A DNA stretch of 64,000 bases from Bacteroides congonensis. Lineage in GTDB: Bacteria; Bacteroidota; Bacteroidia; Bacteroidales; Bacteroidaceae. Of this stretch, positions 50,896 through 58,765 are shown piece after piece (positions within the stretch are counted from its first letter, which is position 1; every line of letters begins with the position of its first letter). The notes beneath the pieces were generated by a model that ran no database searches, was not told where the DNA came from, and worked only from the letters and a program-made list of their open reading frames with translations. A program made the position numbers and the translations under genes. Where the stretch lies: positions 248,001 to 312,000 of the forward strand of contig NZ_FQXY01000007.1 of assembly GCF_900130125.1 (NCBI RefSeq), read 5' to 3'.

Positions 50896-53436
50896 TTACT
50901 TAGCATCAAAGGCAGTATCAATCAATGCTTTCAAGTTCTGATAGTGGCTCTTATATATGCCACTTGAAGCACTTGCCGCACTGTTCAGCTCACTTCTAAG
51001 ACTTGCTAATTGTCCGCGGGCAATGGCAGGAGCTTCCGAAGGAGAATCCGAAGAATACTGTCCCATCGCATTGCTCTTCGGTTTGTCGAGCATGGCAATC
51101 AGTGCGTTCACATAGACTTTCTGCAAAGCACGCTGATTGAGGTCGGGCTTCTTGCCACCTCTGAGGTCGCTCCAAATGCCTTTCTTCAGGTCTTGGAACA
51201 TTTCATTAGAAGTGTAGGCTTTGTTGCCGTTCATCAATTCGTTGGTCGTCATCTTGTCCAGCGTGCGGCTGCTAAGCAAACGTTTCAAGATATTACTCTG
51301 TACGCGGAAGATATAATTGAAGGTATTGACTCCGGCCTTTTCTGTCAGTTTGTCGTCCATCAACCAGGTAGGCGTAGTGAATAATTCTTTGTTCAAGAAT
51401 GTCACAGCTTTCTTCTGTATATCCTTCGGCACAAATTCCACAGCTTTCACATCGGTTTGTTCTACCGAAATCGGGGTACTGTAAATACCGGCGACATTGG
51501 TTGCCACATGTCCCATATACAGGGAGAACTGTCCGACTACGTTGCTATATAGGGTGCTCGCCTTTTCGTAATCTTCGTTCGGTTCGTACGTCCAGTTGAT
51601 GATTTCGGGCATGATACGTTTCAGGTTCTTGATGCCGTATGTGCCTGCCAGTACTGCGTCGTCGCCCAAATCTTCGTTCTGGTTACGAGGGTCGTCGCGG
51701 TCGGTTTCCGTGCCGAAAGTGTAGCGTTTGTCCTCCTTTAGTTTGCTGATAATCCATTTGTTCATGTAGGGGATTTCAGCTTCCGCCGTTTCAAATTCGG
51801 GCATCCAACGGTAGCCCCATTCGATAGACCAGTCATCGTAGATACCGATACGGGGGAAGATTCCAGCACGTGAGATGTTGTCTTCCGGCTGAGCGATGTA
51901 GTTGAAACGTGCGTAGTCCATGATGGACGGGGTGTGCCCGTTGGCTTCCACCCATGCTTTGTCTCTTAGTTTTTCTACTGGAACGGTGGCGGAAGAGCCG
52001 AAGTTGTGACGCAAGCCCAGTGTGTGACCTACCTCGTGGGAAGATACAAAACGAATCAGTTCGCCCATCAGTTCATCGTCAAACTGGGGTTTGCGTGCTC
52101 CCGGGTCGATGGCTCCGGCTTGTACGATATACCAGTTGTAGAGCAGGAGCATTACGTTGTGATACCAGTTGATATGTGTTTCGAGGATTTCACCGCTGCG
52201 GGGATCGTGCACATGAGGGCCGCTTGCGTTCGGAATGTCGGACGGTTTATAGACGATAGCCGAGTGGCGGGCATCTTCCAAGCTCCATGTCGGGTCGTCC
52301 GTGGGGGCTTCCTTGCCGATGATGGCGTTCTTGAAGCCGGCTTTCTCAAAGGCTTTCTGCCAGTCGTTGACTCCTTGAATCAGGTAGGGAACCCATTTTT
52401 TAGGAGTGGCGGGGTCAATGTAGATAACGATTGGTTTCTTGGGTTCTACGAGTTCGCCGCGCAGATATCTTTCCTTATCCTCGTCTTTCGGTTCGAGACG
52501 CCAACGGGTGATGTTCGCTTTGTATTTCATTCCGTGCGGATTGCCGTCAAAGTCTTTGTAGCCGACCGCAAAGTAACCTACACGACCGTCGAACAGTCTC
52601 GGTTTCATCGGCTCTTTGGGGAGCAGCAGCATGGAACTGTTCAGTTCGTAGGTCATCGGGCCGGAAGAGCTGTTATATCGAGCCATCATTTTCTCGAAGG
52701 CGCTTCCCATAGGCGGCTTACGCTGGAAGGTACGCACGGTGCGAATCTCGATGTTTTGCGGGAAGGCTTTCAATGTGTCGATGTAACTGGCGTCGGGTAT
52801 CATTGAGGTTGCGCCGATATTGTCTTTCGCATAGCTGGAGAAAGAGAACATATCGCCGTCCTTGCGGATAAAGTCGGTCATTTCGATCACATAGTTTTTC
52901 GTCAGGCTGTCTTTACGCATCGTTTTCAGGGGGAAGGTGGCGACGATGGGTTGCACGTTGGAGTTCAGCACTGCCTGATATAGCCCCATTGTATCAGCGG
53001 AATGTTCCAGATAGGAGATTTGACGTACGAATATTTTCTTGTCACGTCCCAGTTCGAAACGGATCACTTCATCGCTGATATGGTCGCCCGGATAACCGGC
53101 TTTGCGTTTCTGCTTGTCTACCGGAGCTTTCACAATGCGGTTCACAATCAGTATGTCGCGTCCGAACAAGGAATCGGGAATTTCGAAGTAGTATTTTCCT
53201 TCTACGCAGTGCACCTTGAAGAAGCCGTTCATCGTCTTGGCTTTTGGAGTGATTACACTTGCGTAAGGCTGAAAAGGAGATTTCTTGGCTTTGGCTATGG
53301 AGTCGGCTTTGGCCTTGTCTACAGCTTCGGTCTTGCTTTTCTTTTTCTTCTTCTTTTTAAAAATGTCGGTCGACTGTGCTCCGGCGGTTGGAATCAACAT
53401 TGCCAGAAGCAACAAAAGGGTAGTTAGTTTTCTCAT
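50896..53436 (-). CDS. Zinc metalloprotease of the DUF5117/DUF5118/DUF4953 type
   Basis: 846 residues with signal peptide (LLLLLAMLIPTAGAQS) followed by a poly-lysine patch (IFKKKKKKKSKTE). The N-terminal half corresponds to DUF5118 and DUF5117 (VEGKYYFEIPDSLFGRDILI, SSYAKDNIGATSMIPD). The catalytic site is VSSHEVGHTLGLRHNFGSSA near residue 465, the metzincin-like HExxHxxGxxH motif. The C-terminal DUF4953 region follows (PRIGIYDDWSIEWGYRWMPE). A periplasmic or surface endopeptidase, substrate unknown. Its promoter is at 53465-53495; the IS end hairpin (50878) probably now ends its transcript. Confidence 0.88.
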   Translation of the reverse strand: MRKLTTLLLLLAMLIPTAGAQSTDIFKKKKKKKSKTEAVDKAKADSIAKAKKSPFQPYASVITPKAKTMNGFFKVHCVEGKYYFEIPDSLFGRDILIVNRIVKAPVDKQKRKAGYPGDHISDEVIRFELGRDKKIFVRQISYLEHSADTMGLYQAVLNSNVQPIVATFPLKTMRKDSLTKNYVIEMTDFIRKDGDMFSFSSYAKDNIGATSMIPDASYIDTLKAFPQNIEIRTVRTFQRKPPMGSAFEKMMARYNSSSGPMTYELNSSMLLLPKEPMKPRLFDGRVGYFAVGYKDFDGNPHGMKYKANITRWRLEPKDEDKERYLRGELVEPKKPIVIYIDPATPKKWVPYLIQGVNDWQKAFEKAGFKNAIIGKEAPTDDPTWSLEDARHSAIVYKPSDIPNASGPHVHDPRSGEILETHINWYHNVMLLLYNWYIVQAGAIDPGARKPQFDDELMGELIRFVSSHEVGHTLGLRHNFGSSATVPVEKLRDKAWVEANGHTPSIMDYARFNYIAQPEDNISRAGIFPRIGIYDDWSIEWGYRWMPEFETAEAEIPYMNKWIISKLKEDKRYTFGTETDRDDPRNQNEDLGDDAVLAGTYGIKNLKRIMPEIINWTYEPNEDYEKASTLYSNVVGQFSLYMGHVATNVAGIYSTPISVEQTDVKAVEFVPKDIQKKAVTFLNKELFTTPTWLMDDKLTEKAGVNTFNYIFRVQSNILKRLLSSRTLDKMTTNELMNGNKAYTSNEMFQDLKKGIWSDLRGGKKPDLNQRALQKVYVNALIAMLDKPKSNAMGQYSSDSPSEAPAIARGQLASLRSELNSAASASSGIYKSHYQNLKALIDTAFDAK

Positions 53437-53464
53437 GCTTTTATTTTTAAGATGTTAGCAACTG

Positions 53465-53495
53465 CAAAGTTAATTATTCGTACGAGCTATCCAAA
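53465..53495 (-). promoter_or_regulatory. Promoter of the metalloprotease gene
   Basis: On the minus strand TTTG (53492-53495), a 19-bp spacer and TAACTTTG (53465-53472), a full consensus match, about 30 bp before the start codon at 53436. Confidence 0.75.
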
Positions 53496-53567
53496 CCATA
53501 CTGTCTTATTTTTACAAAACGACATGAATTATTTCTTTTCCCGTTCAATATTGTCACAATACATTGT

Positions 53568-54560
53568 TCAGTTTTTCTTCTTATTGCCAACCTTCATCAG
53601 AGCAAGCCCGATAACAATCCAAATCATCTCGCGTACACGGGTTATCAGCGCAGCATAGACTCCGTAAGCACCGGAAAGGGAAAGACCGCCCACGGCAAGG
53701 GCGAAGCCGCCTTCGCGTCCGCCCAGTTGCATCGGCAGAAAGAACAAAAGGTTGGCGAGCAGAGAGGAGAAGGCGGCAATCAGGCAGCAGTCTGCAAAGC
53801 TGACGTTGGTAGTGAGCACATTCAGAATCAACCAGATCTCCAGGCAACTGATGACGCGGGCTGTATATTCTAATGAGAGAGCCGCATAAAAGGTACGTTT
53901 CTTCTGTTGATGGAGAAGAGCGATTTGCCGGTCTATATTCTCCAGTTTCTCTTTATGGGTTTCGGCAAAGCGGAGTACTTTCTTTTTCAGGAAAGGAATA
54001 TGGCTGCCCATGCGGACACAGGCTACCGCCATTCCATGCCGGTAACCTTTTATAAAAAGGATGGTAATCAGCAGACAGAACAGGGTGATAGCTGCTAAAA
54101 TAATGCCCATCACCCACCCTACCGGATACAGGCAGACGTAGAGCAGCACGGAACTTAGCCAAAAGCAGAAGTGGGAAAAGATATGCATCATCACATAGAG
54201 AATCACGGAAGATGTAGCTCTTTCTATGCCGACGTAAGGCTTCAACTCCATGATGCGATACGGCTCGCCGCCCATCAGTCCGACGGGGGTCACATAATTA
54301 AGTGCGAAGCCTGTAACGGTGAATTTATAGAGACGGGCGAATGAGAAGCCTGTCTTGCCGCTACTGCGGATTATGATATACCACGATGTAGTATTAATAA
54401 GGTAGACAAACAGCCACAACAATAGTACTAAAGGTAAATATATCCCTGCACGCTTCAGATTCGCCCAAAGTTCGTGATAATCCATATCGAAAGTGAATAT
54501 CATGACCAGGACGGCAATGATGCCGAAGGTGAGGAATATATTACGGTATTTGTTCTTCAC
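53568..54560 (-). CDS. Lysylphosphatidylglycerol synthase transmembrane-region-like protein (flippase-like)
   Basis: 330 residues with about eight membrane helices (IFLTFGIIAVLVMIFTFDMD, LYKFTVTGFALNYVTPVGLM, LLANLLFFLPMQLGGREGGF). The YVTPVGLMGGEPYR and LPMQLGGREGGFA motifs are characteristic of the LPG_synthase_TM/UPF0104 family. Last gene of the inositol-lipid cluster, 19 bp after the PAP2 gene and on the same strand. In this context it may move a lipid intermediate across the inner membrane; that is inference. The region to the metalloprotease start has no other gene. Confidence 0.85.
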   Translation of the reverse strand: MKNKYRNIFLTFGIIAVLVMIFTFDMDYHELWANLKRAGIYLPLVLLLWLFVYLINTTSWYIIIRSSGKTGFSFARLYKFTVTGFALNYVTPVGLMGGEPYRIMELKPYVGIERATSSVILYVMMHIFSHFCFWLSSVLLYVCLYPVGWVMGIILAAITLFCLLITILFIKGYRHGMAVACVRMGSHIPFLKKKVLRFAETHKEKLENIDRQIALLHQQKKRTFYAALSLEYTARVISCLEIWLILNVLTTNVSFADCCLIAAFSSLLANLLFFLPMQLGGREGGFALAVGGLSLSGAYGVYAALITRVREMIWIVIGLALMKVGNKKKN

Positions 54561-54579
54561 TATTTCGCTACCTATATAT

Positions 54580-55515
54580 CTACTTTATATATGTATAGTA
54601 TCTGTCGAAGAATCTGCGGAATGCCGGGATTTTCATCAATACATATTCGAATACCAGCCAGCCCGTCAATGCGCATGAGATGCCGAGCAATACGTCGATA
54701 ATATAATGATGGCAAGAATAAACGGCTGTTCCCCAGATACCCACCATAATGATGGAGAAGAGGGCAATCACGTACCATTTGCATTTGCCGACGATAGCAT
54801 ATATCAGGGCTACGACCATATAAGCTGCATGCAGTGAAGGCACTGCCGCAAAGACATTCGCGTTGCGCCCGTAGATAGAATCGAAGATTGATACTCCGAA
54901 GAAAGCATCGAAGCGTCCCAAGCCCGCTACATTGCCCGGAGTGTTCAGTATCGGTTCGAAACCGTAGTTGATGGCGTACCAGGGGGGAGCAGCCGGGTGA
55001 ATGTAATAGCCCGCAAAGCCGATCAGGTTGACAAAAAGGAATACGAGGGCAAAGCGAAGGTACGTTTTCCTTTCTTTCTTGAAGTACAGGCAAAGACCGA
55101 ACAAGATAGGTACGGGAACCCAACAGAGGTAGAAGATTCCGGCAAAGACGTCGGCTATAGGCCAGTTGTGCGCGGCAAAATACTCGCAGGGAGTAACCAG
55201 AATGCCGTTGTCCATCACGCCAAAGAGGGATTTCTCCAGATTGTAGAGTCCGGCTACGTCAATCGGGTTCACTTCGTAGTTGGGGCAGATACGCATCCAG
55301 TCATACGAGATTCCGAAAAGGGCGAAAGGCAGCAGGGCTACCGCCAGTTTGCGGGTAGGCAGTCCGGCAAAGAATAAGACCAGATAGAGCACTGCTATCA
55401 TCAGATGTTCGGAACGGAGCCCGATGAAAATAGCTGTCAGCAGAAGAAAAAAAGCCATGATGACTATGACGGTCAGGGCTTCTCTCTTCGATGGCTTTTG
55501 AATGTTCTTTATCAT
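54580..55515 (-). CDS. PAP2-family inositol phosphorylceramide synthase
   Basis: 311 residues with about seven membrane helices. PAP2-type catalytic motifs: FAAVPSLHAAYMVVALIY (P-S-L-H) and SCHHYIIDVLLGIS (His...His-x-x-x-D). The fold and position match the enzyme that moves phosphoinositol onto ceramide in B. thetaiotaomicron (BT1522 in the BT1521-1526 order, as I recall). A simple phosphatidic acid phosphatase is the alternative, but the flanking inositol-phosphate synthase and PI-phosphate synthase genes favour the lipid role. A 15-bp-stem hairpin precedes the gene at 55539. Confidence 0.82.
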   Translation of the reverse strand: MIKNIQKPSKREALTVIVIMAFFLLLTAIFIGLRSEHLMIAVLYLVLFFAGLPTRKLAVALLPFALFGISYDWMRICPNYEVNPIDVAGLYNLEKSLFGVMDNGILVTPCEYFAAHNWPIADVFAGIFYLCWVPVPILFGLCLYFKKERKTYLRFALVFLFVNLIGFAGYYIHPAAPPWYAINYGFEPILNTPGNVAGLGRFDAFFGVSIFDSIYGRNANVFAAVPSLHAAYMVVALIYAIVGKCKWYVIALFSIIMVGIWGTAVYSCHHYIIDVLLGISCALTGWLVFEYVLMKIPAFRRFFDRYYTYIK

Positions 55516-55538
55516 TATAAGATTGCGTTTATGTGCCG

Positions 55539-55583
55539 ATCAAGGAATATGCCAATTAGAAAACGACCGGCATATTCCTTGAT
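55539..55583. other. Intercistronic hairpin within the inositol-lipid operon
   Basis: ATCAAGGAATATGCC and GGCATATTCCTTGAT are exact inverted copies with a 15-nt loop, giving a 15-bp stem between the CDP-alcohol phosphatidyltransferase and PAP2 genes. No T run follows, so it is not a classic terminator. It could set mRNA stability or processing. Confidence 0.75.
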
Positions 55584-55598
55584 TGACATATTGAATAA

Positions 55599-56249
55599 TT
55601 ATTCTTTCATCACTTTGTAGCAATGTCTCACACGTGCGAATGCCGTGATATTGGCAAAAAGGGCGACGAAAGCCAATGGAACGATTAATATCAGGATCGG
55701 TTCGAAAGCCGTGATGTCCTTGAATATGCCGCAGAACAAAGCACCGAGACTTGTCAGCACCACGCGTTCGGGACGCTGCATGAATCCGACTTTGCATTCT
55801 ATCCCCAACCCTTCGGCACGTGCACGGACGTAGCTTACCATCAGCGAGCCGATAAGCGCCGCGAAAGCGATAAGGGCATACAGGAAATAATCTTTCATCG
55901 ACAGGTAGTAACAGATACCGAAGAAAGTGATCAGTTCGCTGTAACGGTCGAGCACCGAGTCGTAAAGCGCGCCGAACTTGGAACTCATATTTCCCAGACG
56001 GGCTACACGTCCGTCCATCATATCGAACAGTCCGGCAAACAGAATCACACCGCCTGCCCATCCGATGATGGCAAGGTCGTTTCCGTCACCGTAGATTCCG
56101 GCGTACACGAACATACCCGCAGCTATTACATTCAGGATAAATCCGGTAGTGGTGATAAAGTTGGGAGTGATTCCGATTTTAATCATCCCGTGTATCAAAG
56201 GATTGATAATCTTATAAATCAGTTGTTGTAAATAATCTCTGTAATTCAT
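55599..56249 (-). CDS. CDP-alcohol phosphatidyltransferase (phosphatidylinositol-phosphate synthase-like)
   Basis: 216 residues with about six membrane helices. The family signature D-G-x2-A-R-x8-G-x3-D-x3-D is complete: [20 protein letters not shown] then VLDRYSE. The operon includes inositol-3-phosphate synthase and a PgpA-like phosphatase, so the likely product is phosphatidylinositol phosphate made from CDP-diacylglycerol and inositol phosphate. A PgsA-like glycerophosphate enzyme is less likely here. It acts in the inner membrane. The GtrA gene lies 66 bp upstream. Confidence 0.85.
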   Translation of the reverse strand: MNYRDYLQQLIYKIINPLIHGMIKIGITPNFITTTGFILNVIAAGMFVYAGIYGDGNDLAIIGWAGGVILFAGLFDMMDGRVARLGNMSSKFGALYDSVLDRYSELITFFGICYYLSMKDYFLYALIAFAALIGSLMVSYVRARAEGLGIECKVGFMQRPERVVLTSLGALFCGIFKDITAFEPILILIVPLAFVALFANITAFARVRHCYKVMKE

Positions 56250-56315
56250 GTGTCTAAATCTGTTTATATCTAAATCTTCTGTTTATTTCAATTTCTTCTA
56301 TTTATTTCAATTTCT

Positions 56316-56813
56316 TCAATGCCTTCTTCCGAACAAACTCCTTACATCTATATTCCGGTAAACAAAGAGACGCTGCATATTATAATTCCAGAACAGCGCG
56401 ACGATTACTGCCACTACCACCTTCGGTATAATGAAAAAATCGCCGAAATACAGGCTGAGCGTATCCCGCACCCAGGGAATCTTCGCCAAAGACTCCGTCA
56501 GCGCATATGTTCCCCATGTGTTCAGCCAAACGCTGCAAACCCACACTATGATGAACTTGACAGCTACATTCGTTTTTTTGCCTTTAGATTTAAAAGTCCA
56601 TTTATAATTAATGATGCAATTGACAATTCCCCCGTAGATAGCACCCGCCAAGGTAGCGTATACATAGTAGACATCAAACAGCCTTACCAGGAGAATCGTT
56701 ACGAGAAAGTCTGCGATAGTTGCCATCTGAGCCGAAAGCTGCGCCCTCAAGAACATGAAGATGCCACCTTTCTGCGAAATCATCCGCGCAACCTTTTTCA
56801 GCCAATCACCCAT
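56316..56813 (-). CDS. GtrA-family small membrane protein
   Basis: 165 residues with four membrane helices (LSAQMATIADFLVTILLVRL, AGAIYGGIVNCIINYKWTF, FIIVWVCSVWLNTWGTYALT, FFIIPKVVVAVIVALFWNYN). GtrA proteins are linked to transfer of lipid-linked sugars or other head groups across membranes. Its start overlaps the PgpA-like gene by 16 bp, so they are translated together. In the inositol-lipid cluster it may flip or present a lipid intermediate; this has not been shown. Confidence 0.85.
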   Translation of the reverse strand: MGDWLKKVARMISQKGGIFMFLRAQLSAQMATIADFLVTILLVRLFDVYYVYATLAGAIYGGIVNCIINYKWTFKSKGKKTNVAVKFIIVWVCSVWLNTWGTYALTESLAKIPWVRDTLSLYFGDFFIIPKVVVAVIVALFWNYNMQRLFVYRNIDVRSLFGRRH

Positions 56814-57277
56814 CTCGCTCCCGCTAACAAAATGAAACCATACACTCCTGCCAGGACATCGTCCATCATTACGCCTACTCCACCTTTCAGGCTCTCCATC
56901 TTGCGTATGCCCAGCGGTTTGGCAATATCAAATGCACGAAACAGGACAAAAGCTGCGATAACGTACCAAAACCAATTCTCATCATTCGGTACAGCCAACA
57001 ACGGTATCCACACTCCTACCATCTCGTCCACTACCACACGCGAAGGGTCTTCACCCCAATAAGCCTCCAGCTTATCGGCAGCCCAAATGCCGGCGAACGT
57101 GAATACAATCACCAAAGCGGCGGTAATCCATAAAACGGCAGAAAAGGGAAACAGGAAATAAAGCGCAATCCAAATGATAGAAGCCAACAGCGCCCCAGCC
57201 GTGCCGGGAGCAAAAGGAGAAAAACCGGAGCCAAAGCCCGTGCCTATAAAAACAGGAAAAAAGGGTGGTCTTTTCAT
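56798..57277 (-). CDS. PgpA-like phosphatase (phosphatidylinositol-phosphate phosphatase candidate)
   Basis: 159 residues. PgpA fold: FGSGFSPFAPGTAGALLASI near the N-terminus, DPSRVVVDEMVGVWIPLLAV with the catalytic Asp/Glu, and VGVMMDDVLAGVYG near the end. Several hydrophobic helices. In E. coli PgpA dephosphorylates phosphatidylglycerophosphate; in this cluster the likely substrate is phosphatidylinositol phosphate (the BT1525 role). It overlaps the GtrA gene by 16 bp. Confidence 0.85.
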   Translation of the reverse strand: MKRPPFFPVFIGTGFGSGFSPFAPGTAGALLASIIWIALYFLFPFSAVLWITAALVIVFTFAGIWAADKLEAYWGEDPSRVVVDEMVGVWIPLLAVPNDENWFWYVIAAFVLFRAFDIAKPLGIRKMESLKGGVGVMMDDVLAGVYGFILLAGARWVIG

Positions 57278-57306
57278 TTCTTACAATAGAGTGTATAAGA
57301 ATAACA

Positions 57307-57339
57307 AAACTTTCCCCTTACTGAAGAAGGGGAAAGTTT
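57307..57339 (-). terminator. Terminator or attenuator between myo-inositol-phosphate synthase and PgpA-like genes
   Basis: AAACTTTCCCCTT and AAGGGGAAAGTTT pair perfectly over 13 bp with a 7-nt loop, followed on the minus strand by TTGTTATT. It lies 28 bp past the synthase stop and 30 bp before the next gene, so it may reduce expression of the downstream genes relative to the synthase. Confidence 0.75.
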
Positions 57340-57367
57340 ATATATTTTTCAGGAACAAATTCCCGAA

Positions 57368-58657
57368 TTAAGCCAAATAATCAGGTTCTTTTTCACCGAT
57401 CATGTTACGCAATGTCTGTTTTACCATTCTCCATTGAGTGAACAAGTCGTGTTCAGGCTGATGCTCGAAATCATGCATCGGGCTCTTGCAGAAGAATGAC
57501 AGCCAAGTCTGGATGCCACACATGCCTGCGCGCATTGCCAGGTCACTGAACAATACAAGGTCGAGCGCGATAGGAGCGGCAAGGATAGAGTCGCGGCAAA
57601 GGAAGTTTACCTTGATTTCCATCGGGTAACCCATCCATCCGAAGATGTCGATGTTGTCCCACGCTTCTTTGTTGTCCTTGCGGGGCGGATAGTAGTTGAT
57701 ACGTACTTTATGATAAACATCTCCGTAGAGATCTGGATATTTTTCAGGTTCGAAGATAGTGTCGATTACAGACAGTTTGCTGACTTCTTTTGTCTTGAAG
57801 TTGTCCGGATCGTCGAGCACTTCACCGTCACGGTTGCCGAGGATATTGGTAGAGAACCAACCGTTCACGCCCAGCATACGGGTTTTGAACATCGGAGCCA
57901 ATACGGTTTTCATCAGTGTCTGGCCGCTCTTGAAGTCTTTACCTGAGATAGGCACATTCTTCTGCTTGGAGAATTCCCACATGGCAGGAGTATCTACGCA
58001 CAAGTTGGGAGCACCCATTACGAACGGAGCGTCTTCTGCGATAGCAGCATATGCGTAACACATACTCGGAGAAATAACGTCAGTGTTGTTGTCCTTCATT
58101 GCTTTTTCCAAAGCAGCGAGTGACATATGTTCGTCAGACAATGGAATGTAGATTTCAGTACTTGCAGCCCAAAGCACGACAACGCGTTCGCAGTTGTTGG
58201 CAGCCTTGAAATCGCGGATGTCCTGGCGAAGTTGTTCCACCATTTCCCAACGGGTAGCAGCTTTCTTGACGTGTGTTCCGTTCAGACGTTTTGCCCAGTT
58301 GTGGTCGAAAGCGGCCGGCATCGGCTTGATAGCTTCCAATTCGTCTTTTACTCCGTTCAGGTCTTTTTCTTTCAAGACCTCAGCGTACATGGCAGCTTCA
58401 TATGCGTTGTCCGGGAAAATATCCCATCCGCCGAAAACAATGTCTTCCAAATTCGTCAAGGGCACAACGTCCTTGATGAGTTTTTCTTCGTTGTTTTCCA
58501 TGCGCATTGTAGCTAACTGGGTAATAGATCCTATCGGTTTTGCCAGTCCCTTGCGAGAGGCTAGTGTACCTACAATCATTGTAGTGGCAACCGCGCCACC
58601 CACTCCGACTACCAACACGCCAAGACGTCCGGTAGCGGGCTTAATTTCTTGTTTCAT
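57368..58657 (-). CDS. myo-Inositol-1-phosphate synthase
   Basis: 429 residues. NAD-binding glycine loop VLVVGVGGAVATTMIVGTLA (about 13-32); conserved LWAASTEIYIPLSDEH, GKDFKSGQTLMKTVLAP (catalytic Lys) and GWFSTNILGNRDGEVLDDP. It converts glucose-6-phosphate to inositol-3-phosphate, the head-group precursor for inositol phospholipids and sphingolipids. First gene of the cluster, with a perfect -7 box (TATTTTTG) at 58691-58698 on the minus strand. Gene order matches the BT1526-1521 cluster as recalled. Confidence 0.93.
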   Translation of the reverse strand: MKQEIKPATGRLGVLVVGVGGAVATTMIVGTLASRKGLAKPIGSITQLATMRMENNEEKLIKDVVPLTNLEDIVFGGWDIFPDNAYEAAMYAEVLKEKDLNGVKDELEAIKPMPAAFDHNWAKRLNGTHVKKAATRWEMVEQLRQDIRDFKAANNCERVVVLWAASTEIYIPLSDEHMSLAALEKAMKDNNTDVISPSMCYAYAAIAEDAPFVMGAPNLCVDTPAMWEFSKQKNVPISGKDFKSGQTLMKTVLAPMFKTRMLGVNGWFSTNILGNRDGEVLDDPDNFKTKEVSKLSVIDTIFEPEKYPDLYGDVYHKVRINYYPPRKDNKEAWDNIDIFGWMGYPMEIKVNFLCRDSILAAPIALDLVLFSDLAMRAGMCGIQTWLSFFCKSPMHDFEHQPEHDLFTQWRMVKQTLRNMIGEKEPDYLA

Positions 58658-58690
58658 TTCTATTCTATTAAAATTAAACTAAAATTGATG

Positions 58691-58698
58691 CAAAAATA
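58691..58698 (-). promoter_or_regulatory. -7 box of the inositol-lipid operon
   Basis: Minus strand TATTTTTG, a perfect match to TAnnTTTG, about 34 bp before the synthase start codon at 58657. No TTTG at the -33 position. Confidence 0.5.
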
Positions 58699-58765
58699 AG
58701 ATTAATTAATTACTAAAACGAGCTTTGTTTGCTATATAAGCATTGCAATTAGCAGGATTTAACTT

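Noticed and set aside
52006..52806. 266-residue plus-strand ORF
   Set aside because: Antisense shadow of the metalloprotease gene.
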